Below are positions 49,101 through 61,700 of a DNA stretch of 64,000 nt, one piece after another. The stretch's first letter is position 1. Every line of letters begins with the position of its first letter. The position numbers were made by a program, and so were the translations under genes. The notes beneath the pieces were generated by a model. That model worked only from the letters and a program-made list of their open reading frames with translations, was not told the origin of the DNA and ran no database searches. The DNA lies in contig OZ017804.1 in assembly GCA_963969395.1 (NCBI GenBank), forward strand, positions 1,240,001 to 1,304,000, read 5' to 3'. This DNA is from Pseudoscleropodium purum (taxonomy: Eukaryota > Streptophyta > Bryopsida > Hypnales > Brachytheciaceae).

Positions 49101-52100
49101 TCATCATTCTTTTTATTTTTGCCCAATTGTTTATTATCACTTATTTCTAGCCTTTTATTTTTTTTATAGTTTTTCTCTATCTTTGCAAACAATTCATTTT
49201 CTCTTTGAATTTTCAATTCCTTTGGGCTTAAATTGCACAAACTACTTAACCCATTTAAGGGGCTAAAAGCATTGAAAGCACCAAATACCTTTATTTTTTC
49301 TCCATTAATGTTTTGAAAGCTTTTATTTTGATCATGAACTTTATTATGTGTGTTTGATACTTGTATATTATTTGGAAATATTTTGAGTTCATTACAATCA
49401 TCATTTTGATCCTCTGATGGTTGTTCATTATTTTCATACTTTTTCATTTCATTTTGATTGCTCCCATGGTTTTTATCTTCATGTTCTTTGTTTTGAAAGT
49501 TGTTCAATTGACCATAATTATCAATATGTTCTTTTGCCATAGCTTTGTTTTGAAAGTTTTTCACTTCTTCATTATGCGTTATTTGTTCATGGCCATTATT
49601 ATATAAACTTGACAATTGTTCATTATCTTCAAAACTTAAAGTTGTATAGTTACAATAATCAACATGTTTTTCTTTATCAATTCTTTCATAGTTATGTTTA
49701 TCATTTAGAATTTTATCATTGTAGACTTTGGTCCTTATCGCTTGTTCATTATTCATATTTAGATTTCTAGAGATTTTTTCCTCACTTTGTATGGTTTTTA
49801 GATTCTTTGATTCATTGAATTCTCTCAGCAATGCACCAAATTGGCTATTTAAATCTTGGTGATTGTTATTTTGTATTTTTATTAGTTGATTAGTATTGTT
49901 TATTGCCTCATTGTGTTCTTTAATCAATGCTCCAAGTTGAGTATTTAAATTTTGATAATCATTATTATCTACTTTGGTTTTGTCTTCAATATTTTGAATT
50001 CGTCCATTTTGTAATGAAGGTGTTTGTTTCATACCTACACAAGTATTTTGAATTTCACAATGATTTGCAATTGCATGTCTCAAATTTCCATTTGTAATGG
50101 GTTCTTGAGATGAAGTTAGTATCATAGGAGGAAGTAAATTAATATTTTTGATATTTGGAGTTAGAAATGAAGGATTATTATTTTGATACATTGGGTTCTT
50201 TATTGGTGAATTTGGTAATAGTCCTTCTTGGTCATGAAATGTAGGTTGTAATTTCACAAATGTTTGAGGATGTTCAATTGATATTGTTTGCTTACTTGGA
50301 AAATCATTAAAGGTCATTGCTACTTTTCTTGATTTGTTGTCCTTTAAAAGTGAATGCAATCCATTTGGATGACATATTGGATGTGTTGTGATTGGTAGTA
50401 ATGTTGATGGTCCATTTTTATATGATATTGTTGGTAAAACATGCATAAAAGTATCATCTCTTGCTATATTGGAGAGAATATTTGGACCTATCATTATTGG
50501 AATGAATGCATCTGTTCATTACACATTCATAATAATTTAATATCTATTTTTTTCATATCTTTGCATTTATTATAAAACTACTGAAATCAATCATAAAACA
50601 TAAAGTTTACAACTTTGTAATGGTTAAAAAAATTATTTTCTTTTCAACACACAAATCTAAAACAATGAGTTGAAAATTGAAACACATAATATGGGATTGA
50701 TTAATTCAAAAGCATAAATGTGATATATAAATTATAGAGGTTGTAGAAAGGCTTGCTCTTATTGCATGTACAATGAGCTACCACTTTAACCACAAGATGA
50801 ATGTATTTGCTCTAAAAGTAAATTGTTGAGAAAAAAAATGAAAATTCATCTTGGAGCCAAATAATGTTTTGGTAGTAGGGCTGACCATCATGCTTTCCAT
50901 TAGTTGGTGTTGGAGATTTAGAAGTATTTTTTGGACGCCACCATGGAAACACAACTGACAATAGTCCATGCTTCTTCTCATTTTTCTTACTATAAGCTCC
51001 ACGACCTACTCACAACCAAGACTCAATGGCTAAATGTTGATGCATGCACAATATGCTTGCAAACAAACTAAGTTTGAAAAATAAAAAGAACCAAGCAAAA
51101 AATTCATGACCTAGTGACAATCAAGATTCAATGGCTAAATGTTGATGCATGCACAAAATGCTTGCAAACAAACTATATTTAAAAATAAAAAGAACCAAAA
51201 AAAAATTCAAGGCTTTAGAAAGACAATGAAGACAATTATTTTATGCCTTTAACCCTTAAATGACAAGCATAACAAGATTTCAAATGAATCTTTGACAAAA
51301 AGTAGCTTTAAAATGTTTTGGAATGTTTTAATCTAATAAAACCACTTCAATAGTGAATTAGGCTTGCCAAGTATTCTATACTATATTTAGGCTTCAAAGT
51401 CAAAGTTCTATTCATTGGCTTTATAAATTTGGGCAAAAAGCAAGCCAAATGTCCTACTTCAAGTAGATTTTGATTCCCCCTTGGATTGCCTTCTAGGCCA
51501 TCGAATGTTGTTTAAGGCCTAAGGTAAAGAGCGCCATATGCAAATCCTTCAAAATTTCACATTCATCTTTTGAAATCTATTATACAAGTTCCCTAAATTC
51601 TATTCAAAACCCAAGATAATTCAACATTCTTTGCATAATATCATTGCTGACAATGCAAGTATTGTTGAATTGATAAGAAAAATACAAATCTTGGTTGCTT
51701 TTATTTTAAATGTCTCAAAGTTTGTTATAGTCTCCCACATTCCATTGTAATGGTTGATAGACAAACAAGATTAGACACAAATTAAAGAGGCATGAATAGA
51801 ATAACTCACGATATTTATGAGGTAGTCTTAGGTCAGGAGTTTTGCAAGATATCTGCTTATCTAATTTCTTCACCTTTGTGTTTTTTACTAAGGGCAATGT
51901 TTGAGTTCCAAATTCTTTTTTGTTGGAGTTGCAACAATTTCTCCCAACTAAGTCCTTCAAAAATCAAAACAATTTATTATATAAAATTTAGTAGTAATAT
52001 TGAGGAACTATAGCAGCCAATGTTGTGTGCTGATGTTCAATGGTTCATTCTTTTATTTTTTTTATTTCATAATATTTTTTTTTATTCGATACCTTAACAT

Positions 52101-55100
52101 TGGAAAATCTTTTTCTTTAAAAACTAAAAATATAAGAACGTATATGCTTCTAAGAAAATTGTACCGAAGGAAATTCAAGCACAAAATAATTCTCTTCTTA
52201 GGAAAATTTAAAAAGTTAAAAATCTCATGAAAATAGGTACATTTAAGGTATAATTTGTTAAAAATAGGAAAAAATTTAAAATAGGAAAAAATTTCTTCTA
52301 TAATACTATTGAAACATTCACCACCTAGGAACCTACCAAAATAATTTCTTCTATGTTCAAAATGCCTTAAAAAATAAACTCACTTGCAAATTTCATTAAA
52401 ATAAAGAATGATCTCTTTTTGATATTCTATCACATAATAATTCCTATTCTACTACAAATCCTTCACCGAATTTCAATTCTAAATTTTTTAGAAAATGTTT
52501 TTACACAATAGTCCTCTAAACTTATAAAGTTAAGGTATAAATCACTTTTAAAACTTAATATTTCCTACAAAAAAATTAAAAATGTAAATACAAATTAACA
52601 ATGCCTATACCACCATTAGTTTGAAATTCAATAGTATTGGAACATTAATTTCAAAGCTATGCCTCAAAAATACTCTTGTACAAGAGGTGTGCCAAAATGT
52701 AGTATTGGTCTTTCAAGCAATTACACCAATGTAGTAGAAGAATAATACAATTCTTGCCAATCTTCAAACATTATGGTTTTATTTGGATTTTTGGATTGTC
52801 CACACTATTGTTACTAGATAATACTCTATTTATCATTTGAAAAGAACAACGGTAATTTAAAACACACCTCACAAATGGGTTCATCTAACAAATTTTCTAC
52901 AATTGCATGTCCATCCACACTTTCCTTTGAACTTACTCCACTGTACACAAAAGACACAACCACTTTTCAATAGCAATTCAAAATATTTCTTTGTATCATT
53001 TAACACATCTTTAGTCTAGAGTTTGATATATAGTCACAAAGACTATTAAAACATTCTTGAGAATGATTTGTGTTCATATATATATATATATATTCTACAT
53101 TGGTGATTCAAAAACAAAAATTGATATCACTTCACTAATGATAAAGATTACCAAGGATAAAAAAAATGAAAATTTAAGTCTCAAGGTTTAATATACTAGA
53201 CTTACCAATCATAGACTTCTTCAACCTTTTCAACTTGCCCATTGTATTCTAGTAATTGCTCTTGTAGATGAAATTGCTCTATCTGCTTCTATTTGTTGTG
53301 CAAAATCAAATTTTTAACAAGATGAGAACTTAGAAATAAGATTGCTCAAGAATTTTGTTGTATTTGTACATAAAGTGCTGCTAATAAATTTGAGTACTTT
53401 GAAAAATAAGTTTAAAATACAATTTGGGATTAAACAATGTAATATAATTCTAAATATGTGAAACAAAGTGGAAAATAATTCTATATGATGATTTGAAGTA
53501 AAAAATTGGGAATTCAACATCCTATATCTCTAACAAGAAGTATTAGAGATCTTGGTATAAAAAAATAGTATTGCTTTTTAAACTACAAAACAATCAAGAG
53601 ATAGAAGAGAAAGATTAATACACCTTGCAAGATTTAGCAGTGTCATAATCCTCATTTTGAACAGCTAGTTGCTTCTTGTTCTCTAAATGCTTTATTTTCT
53701 CACTAAGAGCCCTAAGACTATCAATTAGACCCTGAAAATTACAAACATTTAGTATCTTCAAAATCTATGTCAAAGGCAATCATACACTTTGGAAAATGCT
53801 TTGAATTGTAAGCTAAAATATTACTAATATACTCAAAAAAAGAAGTGATTCTATAGTTATGATGTATATAATTCAAAAGCTAGGAAAAAATGGATTACCT
53901 TTAGTCGCTTAGCCTCATCATAATCTTCACCAAACACAGCATTGTTCTTCTCGTCTTGCAACTGCAAAAAGACCAGTTGCCCCCAATGCATATGTGAATT
54001 TCAAATAAAGATGAATCTGTGTATGCAAATTAGAAATCTTGTATCAGCTTTGAATGTTGTATTTCTTGAAGAGAATAAATGTAGTGAATGTTAAGCATAG
54101 GTAAGAAAAAAACTGAACATACTTGCATGATGCGGCTTGCAAAAGACAAATCAACATCACACTTTCTTTTTAGGTTGTTTTGGCTTGGTCCTTGCATCGT
54201 TGCTTTTAATGGCTTGGAAATACAACTATATCTCCTAGATCCATAAAGTAATTCTTTCAACCATAAATTCAGCATAAACTATAGGTTCCATACTATTTAA
54301 TATATCAAATAGTATAGCTAGTGCTAAAATAAATTCTAAATCTTGGGAAGAAAAAAATGCATCAAAATTGAATCAAAATGCCAATGGAACAAGTTGCAAT
54401 GAAAAGTATTATTGACTATTTGTTACCTAGGAGTGTGTAGAAGTTCTTCAAATCCAGGTTGCATTAGAAGTGCCCATTGATGTTCATTGAGGGTTTCACC
54501 TGTTAGTATTAGCGCCATTAAACCCACCTGCCAATAAGTATTTCATAGAAGTTGAATATATGAAGCAACTTTACAAGTTGATTTAATTTGATAATCTACT
54601 TCAAGATGAAAAAAATCATTACAAATTGTCCTTCTAACTTCCAATGATTGCATTCCTATTCCACTGAATTGTTAACAAAAAGTTAATATATAAAGAAACT
54701 CAATTATTTAACTATATAGAGGATTGGCAGACCTGATTGTATGTATTATAGTTATTCAAATGGGTCTTGTGAAACACCAAGCGTACAATTGTGGATGGGG
54801 AATCAATGCATATACTCTTCAACTCCCGTGCTTGATGGCCACTTTTCTCATTACAATCCAATGCCACATACCTGCTTATTACTTTCAAATGGAGAAAACT
54901 ATTTATTATATGATGTACAAATTATCCTTTACTAAAGACAATGTACATAAGTCTGTACATTTAGAAACAAATGCATAATATATTAGATCAAATTTCACAT
55001 TTTCCATTAAGTATTCAATTTTCTTTGAACATCTATTTATTATTTTTAGAATGTTTATTATTGATGAAGCAATCTTCAAGTTGCACTTCTAATTTGTAGC

Positions 55101-56077
55101 ACAGCTCATTGTTACAGGACTTCAAACCCTATTTGTTGTGGATACAAGTATATATATAATGTGTGCGTGTGAATGTTTTTGGCAAAAATATTAGGTGATT
55201 AGGAGTGTGAAGTTTACCCCAACCGCTTCATTTGGCAAACAGACTCATGTGTGTAAGGTGCAAGCAAACTCACAAACACTTCAACCTTTGTAGAAATCTG
55301 TCAATAAAAAATAATATTTTATAGGGCAAAAAATTTGAAATAATGTACAAAAACTTATTAAATATGAGTATACAATTTTGATAAAATACGTGGTCTTACC
55401 TTGAACTCATGGGAAAGTAGTTGCATATTGATAATACGAGATGGCCATTGTAATTCCAACACAATCTCTTGAGGGTAATAACAAAATCTGCATACAATTT
55501 TGACTTATAATATATATAATCAATTCTTTTAACAAGAAATTTAATAATTTTGTAAACAACCTTACAAAAATTCCATTAGATAATTGTCAATCTCACAAGT
55601 GAACCAATAATTTAGAAGAAAAATAAGAATTTTGAGATGTTGTTGAAGCCCCATGCCTGGAGCTTTGCCATCCCCAATTCAATACACCATTGTTTAAGTT
55701 AGTGGCAGGATAGTCCTCATCCTACAAAATCATCTATAATCCATTTTAGTGAAACCAATCAAACATATCATCTTTTCAAATAAATTTGTCTCTTGCAAAT
55801 TTTTATGGCAACCACTCAATACATGCATAATAGTTTATGTGTCTTTTTCTATTTGTGTGTCAAAAATAGTGTTTCAAAAGTGCAAAGAAAAATAATTTTG
55901 TATTAGAAAGTTGATGATTACTTGACTAGAGAAATAAACCACATGAAAAGGTAATTGTTTGGTTGTAAAGACATCATTGTATCTTGTCTTTGGTATTCCC
56001 ATGTCTTCTACTATGGATGATTGTAATTCAACCATTGTTGCATCTCCATTTGCTAGATAGTGAGCCATAGAAAGCAT
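46178..56077 (-). CDS. CEP104/FAP256-like ciliary tip TOG-domain protein
   Basis: CEP104 (FAP256 in Chlamydomonas) sits at the distal tip of cilia and binds tubulin through a TOG domain. Sixteen exons with matching phases give about 1297 residues: 55922-56077, 55657-55721, 55400-55487, 55218-55297, 54733-54871, 54427-54527, 54123-54234, 53899-53961, 53624-53731, 53206-53288, 50886-50989, 48483-50511, 48084-48153, 47196-47414, 46617-46862, 46178-46408. Residues ~40-210 form the N-terminal jelly-roll region (RFCYYPQEIVLELQW, ARELKSICID, HLNNYNTYNQ). Residues ~250-305 hold two UVR-like motifs (NAVFGEDYDEAKRLK, LAVQNEDYDTAKSCK). Residues ~370-985 are an Asn/Lys/Glu-rich linker. Residues ~990-1240 are the TOG domain (GDSNSRIREAATEAL, DVRNIAVKVTTEVYR). 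The C-terminal zinc fingers of animal CEP104 were not found. All introns are GT-AG except the second, which appears GC-AG. An upstream 5' exon cannot be excluded. Family identity is secure; small exon edges are inferred. Confidence 0.88.
48483..50511 (-). other. Giant low-complexity exon of the CEP104 gene
   Basis: A single 2029-bp exon codes for about 676 residues, mostly Asn, Lys, Glu, Gln and Ser, with recurring words such as NNYGQLNNFQNK and KNHGSNQNEM and coiled-coil-like KKNKRLE stretches. Its last ~70 residues (EPLTESQ...WKLRDKAFQYFIQEI) begin the TOG region. It replaces the shorter linker of known homologues, and its composition follows the AT-rich codons of the region. Confidence 0.85.
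51003..51210. repeat. Tandem duplication, period 105 bp
   Basis: Two adjacent copies (51003-51107 and 51108-51210) share tcaatggctaaatgttgatg and gcttgcaaacaaacta, with few differences. They lie in intron 10 of CEP104, just 5' of exon 11. The high identity suggests a recent duplication. Confidence 0.85.
55488..55656 (-). other. GC-AG intron of CEP104
   Basis: The exon ends ...CAAAGCTCCAG and is followed by gcatgg, and the next exon begins after tatgcag with ATTTTGTTATTACCC. Joining at GC-AG gives the family-conserved W-Q-S-S-R-F-C-Y-Y-P-Q-E-I. No GT donor in the right phase occurs before the next in-frame stop. Confidence 0.7.
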
Positions 56078-58774
56078 TTTACCATCAAAGACACTAAATT
56101 TTGAATGATTAAATTGAATATCATAAATTTTTTATTCTTTATTTTTCTATGTGAGTATGAGTTCAACCTAAGATCAATATGTCTAGACCAATAGTTTTTT
56201 TTTCAGATTATAAAACAAATCTAACTATTCATTTTTCTATCACTAAATTTACATATATAATTCTATTTGTGTTTGTTCCCTATCCATAAAATACACTAAT
56301 AGAAAATTTGAAATTTGTTTTTGAAGCAACTAAATTTTTTATTTTAGAACTTGGAAATAGTTTTCTAATTATAGTTTTATTTTTTCTTATTTTATAATGC
56401 ATCTTGATATACACAATACTTGAGATACCTAAAAGATATGTTCTTATAGCCTATTATCAAAATCACCCAATGATGAAGGTAGATTGGGAGATTATCAATA
56501 TCAACTATCAAGACTACTTTTAATTATATAAAGTCATTAAAACCCTAAATGCCAATGATCTCTTGAGATTAAACCCTAATCCAAGTAGTAGCAACAAAAG
56601 AGAATATGTGTTATGACAATGTCTACAATGCATTTCACAATTATTGAATATCAACATGATTCCAAGACAATATCTTTTGCAAAGTAAAGGGTAAGAATCT
56701 TAAGCACATACACAAGCAATGTTGGTATCACAATGGTATTGTCTTGTGTAGAAGTGAATTAAAAACAATGCATACTTGTCTACTTATAAACAACCCAAAA
56801 TATCAATTAGTCTAAAGTTAATAAAGAATGTATAAAAATAGATTGCAATGGTTGTCTATGATTTGACAACAACAATTAAGAAATGGTAAAAGTATACTTC
56901 ACATAAAAATTCAGAAATACAAAGTTGAAAAAAAAAATTAGAACTTCGAAGAAGGAAAAGCAAAAATTCAAAGAGTTTGTCAACTTTTAGAAGAGCAACA
57001 AGACTATGACAGAGGCAATATCTCATAAAGGAGAAGAAATAGTTGGATCGTTCAACACTTGGTTGGCTAGTTTGTTTGCATAACTTAAGTAATTCCATCT
57101 ACACTAATTGCACTCATAATTGATTATGACTAATGGTCTTAGGGAATTCACTATCCATAGAAATTACTAATATTTTTAACAAGAATTTTTACAAGAGAGT
57201 ATTATTTTTTGAATTGGTAATTAATTTAGTGCACCATGGTTTTGCATTGGGTTTTAAGTTCAACCTTAAATTAAATAATTAGCTTTAGTTTTTTAATAAG
57301 TTTTGAATTCTGTTTTTGACTACCCTATGTTATTTATAAAAAATTGTACAACTCCAAGTTTATGCAAGAGAAATATGGAAAACTCATGTATTATATGGGT
57401 TCAAGGCAAAGTGCACTACATTTTAAAATATAGAGATGGTATATCTTGCTAATACAAATTTATAAATGATACATTATTCATTAAAATAAAAATATTGCAC
57501 AATTAAAACCAAAGACATTTTATTATGTGCTTCATGAAATTGGATACCAAACTTTTGGTATAATTCCACATCTACAATGTTTACACACTACAACAAATGT
57601 AAATGACATCCCAACTTTAGTGTTGAAAAACTAAATTGCAAAGTCTTCTTTACATGCAATATATTTATATATTCTAAAGTAAAGATATAGTTGCCAACAT
57701 AGTAAAAAAATTCACTTGCCTTTGCAATGTGCACAATATATGTTTGTACCAAATTAGGGAAAAAAAAACTACACCATATAAATTGTCATTCTAGTTCTAG
57801 GGTTATATTCACCCTACAGACATTATAAAGTTCTAAAAATAATTATAGGCTTGGATATAGGCCACTCTTTATTTCTTCTACACTGAAAATAATGTGTCTA
57901 TTTATCAGGAATTCTATATCATTTATAACTCTATTTTTGACATTATTGGTATTTTTTTAAATAGTCGTTGTTAGGCTTCTCACAATTAGTAATTATTTTG
58001 GTCATGGTAAACTTTTTAATAACTGATTAAATCATTACTAATGGATATTTTATTTTTTGCCAAAGTTTTTTTCAGTTTTTGATACCCTACAATAACGAGC
58101 TAATGATAAATCATTTATTCAATCAAGTATTGTTTATACCTTTTGTACTTTGTACTATAATCTTCTAAACTTCATTATTGAAGAAATACTAGTGTAACTA
58201 ATACTTTCAAAATTGAATACCATTAATCAACCAAATATAAGTCTATTTCTTTCACCAATGTTATTTTAAAATTACTATAACTATCCTTTTTATAGGATAA
58301 AATTTTACAACTAAAAAGAATGAAAAAATTTGAAAGATATAAATTTGGCTAACCAACTAGTTGTTCTAGCCAAAATTGTCAAATTCAACATTTTTTTAGC
58401 TTGATATTGTAATGAATATTGATTGAAAGACAATGATCTTCAAATATTGTTGAATATTCTATGATATGCAAAAATATTTTAAAATATTTTAGAAACAAAT
58501 TGATTCCAAGAATATGCTAGTGAAACAAATAAAGGATCTATTGTTTTGGTCACTGTATTTGACGATTCTATTGGGTAGTGGGAAAAAACAACACTAATTA
58601 TAGCATGCTTTATTTGAATTTTTTTTAAAACCATGACATTCAATTAGAAGTTTGTCCTTCAAATGAGACTTTGAATTCTTAGTGTCTGGAATAGTTGTTG
58701 TAGCCACTTTGGACATGTATATTGTATATACCATTTCAAATGAAAGTGCAATTCACTTGATAATAAATCAATAT
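56078..58774. other. Intergenic region: CEP104 promoter side and 3' flank of the membrane-protein gene
   Basis: About 2.7 kb separates the two minus-strand genes. It contains two telo-box motifs (56540-56579) and a minus-strand AATAAA at 58609-58614, about 160 bases past the upstream gene's stop, as a possible polyadenylation signal. The minus-strand frame at 56856-57098 is hydrophobic but isolated and is not called. No repeat element was recognised. Confidence 0.55.
56540..56579 (+). promoter_or_regulatory. Paired telo-box motifs upstream of CEP104
   Basis: AAACCCTAAA at 56540-56549 and AAACCCTAA at 56571-56579 lie about 470-500 bp upstream of the inferred CEP104 ATG. Telo-boxes are known plant promoter elements bound by telobox proteins, so a regulatory role is plausible but unproven. 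They resemble, but are not part of, the TTAA element ends. Confidence 0.35.
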
Positions 58775-61700
58775 CTATTGGTTGTAGTATTCTTCGCCAT
58801 AGTATTGTTGCTCATTAGCAATGTTGGAATCTTGACCATAACCAGTTGTTGTCCCATATTGAACTTGTACTAAACCTCCTTGTTGTTGACCTTGTCCAAG
58901 ACTTTCTAGCTCTTGAAATTGTCCAAAACTTTCTTGTTGAGTTTGACCAAATCTTCCTTGTTGTCCATACTGTAAAGGACTATAATCATATATTCTATAT
59001 TGCTCATTAGTATATATAGGATTGTCATAGGCTCCGTATACATGTCCTTGAATTTGTTCAATAGGTATTCCATATCCTAAATATGAATTTGTAGCATATT
59101 CTGATGTTGAAACTCCATATGGATCCAAAGGATATTGTTGAGCCATAGTTCCATAAAGATCTATTGTAGTTTGTTGTGTTGAATCTCCATAAGTACTTGC
59201 AAAAAATTGTTGTGGTGGATCTCTTAACATTGGTTGTTGATTTAGTATTTTAGGTTGTGTCATAAAGACTCCAAGAGGTGCCATTGTATTGTTAGGAGGA
59301 GCCAAGGGCATTACATGAGGTGTTGTGGATATTGTAGGAGGCATTTCTAAAGAAACTATTGCCACTGGAGGTATTGGGGATGGTGGTGGAGGAGGAGGTG
59401 AGTGGGGTGGTGAAGGTGATTCAAGAACATTCAATCTATTTGCAACTTCTTTAGGAGCTACCTTTCTAGTTTCGTTTACAACTTCTTTTTCTTCTAGTGC
59501 AACTTCTTTGGCTTTTTTATTAACTCCTTTTTCAGCTTCTAATGCCTCTTCAATAGCTTCTCTTTTGGCTTCTGAGACTTCTTGTCTAGCTTCTTTTTTT
59601 GCTTCTAACTCTTCTTCTTTACCTTCCATTTTTGCCCTTTTTGCATCTATCATGGCTTGCTTTGCATCTTCTCTAGACTTTTTTTTGGCTTTCCTAGCAT
59701 CTATTTTAGCTTGATTTTTTACTTCCCTTGCATCTATCTTAGCTTGCTTTGCTTCTTCTTTAGCTTTCTTCTCTAACTTTTTTTTTATCTTAGCATCGCC
59801 AATTGGATCAGCCCTAATGCCGATCTTTTTCATGATGAAATCAAGGAAGCCATTGTCTTCAATACACTTTTTGACTTTGGATGTCAACATGCAACAAAAT
59901 AGGCATGTTGGTTGTAGGATCTTTTGAAACATTGTCCATGTACCTTTAAAACAAGTGCATGGCCATATAATGACAAATTTGAACCAAGGCTTTGAACCAA
60001 ATCTCTTTGTCAATGATTTCATCATATCATTATATATCTTTGTTACAACCTTGTGAATGAGTTTTAAAGGAAAAATCATCAATTTTGCTAAAGTTGGATA
60101 AGAATTCTCCCACTCTACAAGTTGCCTTTGATACTTCAAGAGGTCATCAATTTGACCCAAAAAGAAAAGGGACATTAGAACTGCAAATGAAACCACAAAT
60201 ATTAAATTATACAACCAAAGATATCAATATTCATTTAGCCTTCCATTTAAAATAATTAAAACATGATGAGTGCCTTTAAAAAAAGATTTTTTTGATTGTA
60301 TACAATTTGAATGTAGACATAGTCATTGAAAATATCATACTGAGAAATACTTGCAAATAGTGAAATCAATAGTATAAGCTAATGGTTGATGCATTTACAT
60401 GCAATGAAGAAGAAAACAACTCCAAGAGCTACAATAACAACTTTCCAACAACTTTTTGTCACATAACATCCCCATATTGTATCAGACGGACAATCCCTAC
60501 ATTCCAAAAATTGAATCTTTAACATCGATGAGGGAAGTATAAGCATATACCTTGTTGAAGTTCTTTTAGTTTTGAATTCTTCCAAAAAATATTGAGACAT
60601 GGAGTTTTGCCTCACTAAATCAAGGTCAAAAGATTAATGAGTTGACTAGTGTTTAAAATAGTTGTTTTTTATGAAAAAAATAAAATGAGAATATAATGTG
60701 CAATGGATACTTACTCGCATGTTACACCAAACCACGCTGCAATTCTTTTGTTGCTAGACAAAACAAACTTGAATGGTCTTACATCACTACTATTTGGAAG
60801 AGATGACAAAGTAGGTGTTGGAACAAGCATGCCACTTGTGGAGGCAAAAGAAGTTTGGAATGGTACTTTTGGGTGCCTGACTACAAACTAGTACAAATTA
60901 TTTAATCATTTAGTATAACCATTTACATTCAACCACTTAAAGTATGAGAGAAGATATGATGTCTTTTTATATAAGCTTTCTTTTTGTTTCAACACAAAGC
61001 AAAGCCAGTGAAGATTGAATAACAAAATAACAAAATGCAAATACATTACAAAAGTATTTTTAGATATGTTTCAATAACAAATTGGATGCAAAACTAGACA
61101 AATCATGGTATACCTTCATAGTTGATACCATATATGATTTTTGTAGAGGACTATTGTGTGCAAGCCATTTTTGTTTAGTGCATTGTATTTGAATTGTGCA
61201 AATTATTGCTGCCACAATGCAAATTTTTTTTAGGATTTTAGAGTACAAAGTTCTGATGATTTTTAACCCCTAAATGTTTTTGACTATATTTTCACCAAAA
61301 CTGCTTTCAAACTGCTATTTCTAGTACATGTACCAAAATTTAGAAAAAAAAAACCATTTTCAGACACATGTAACCATAGGATCTTGTACTAAACTTGTCT
61401 GAGAATATGCGGAAAAAATTTCAGAAATTTCCACAATGTAGATTGCAAGATATTAACATTTGAAGTGATAAATTTCCTTTTTTGGCCCTGGGAAAATTCG
61501 GGCAGCTGCACTTCAGAAGGTCACATTTGTATACAAAAATGTCTAAAATGGTTGAAACTCTTTGGATTCATTTTTCAAGTCAAGTTGGCTACATGCTTGA
61601 AAAATTTCAGATCATTTGGAATCATACAACATGTAGGAAAAAAATAATAAGTAGAAAAGAGTAGAGAATGATTCAAAATACTAAATTGTTTACAATTTAT

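Noticed and set aside
49057..49606. Plus-strand hydrophobic frames
   Set aside because: They are antisense shadows of the Asn/Lys-rich exon of CEP104.
55559..55656. GT donor alternatives for CEP104 intron 2
   Set aside because: The reachable GT sites downstream are in the wrong phase for the next exon and would insert unrelated residues into the conserved W-Q-S-S-R-F-C-Y-Y-P-Q-E-I segment.
56856..57098. 80-codon hydrophobic minus-strand frame between the two genes
   Set aside because: No splice partners, no family resemblance, and composition explained by pyrimidine-rich minus-strand DNA.
59325..59714. 129-codon plus-strand frame rich in Ser, Ala and Phe
   Set aside because: It is the antisense shadow of the Pro-rich and Lys/Glu/Ala-rich tail of the membrane-protein gene.
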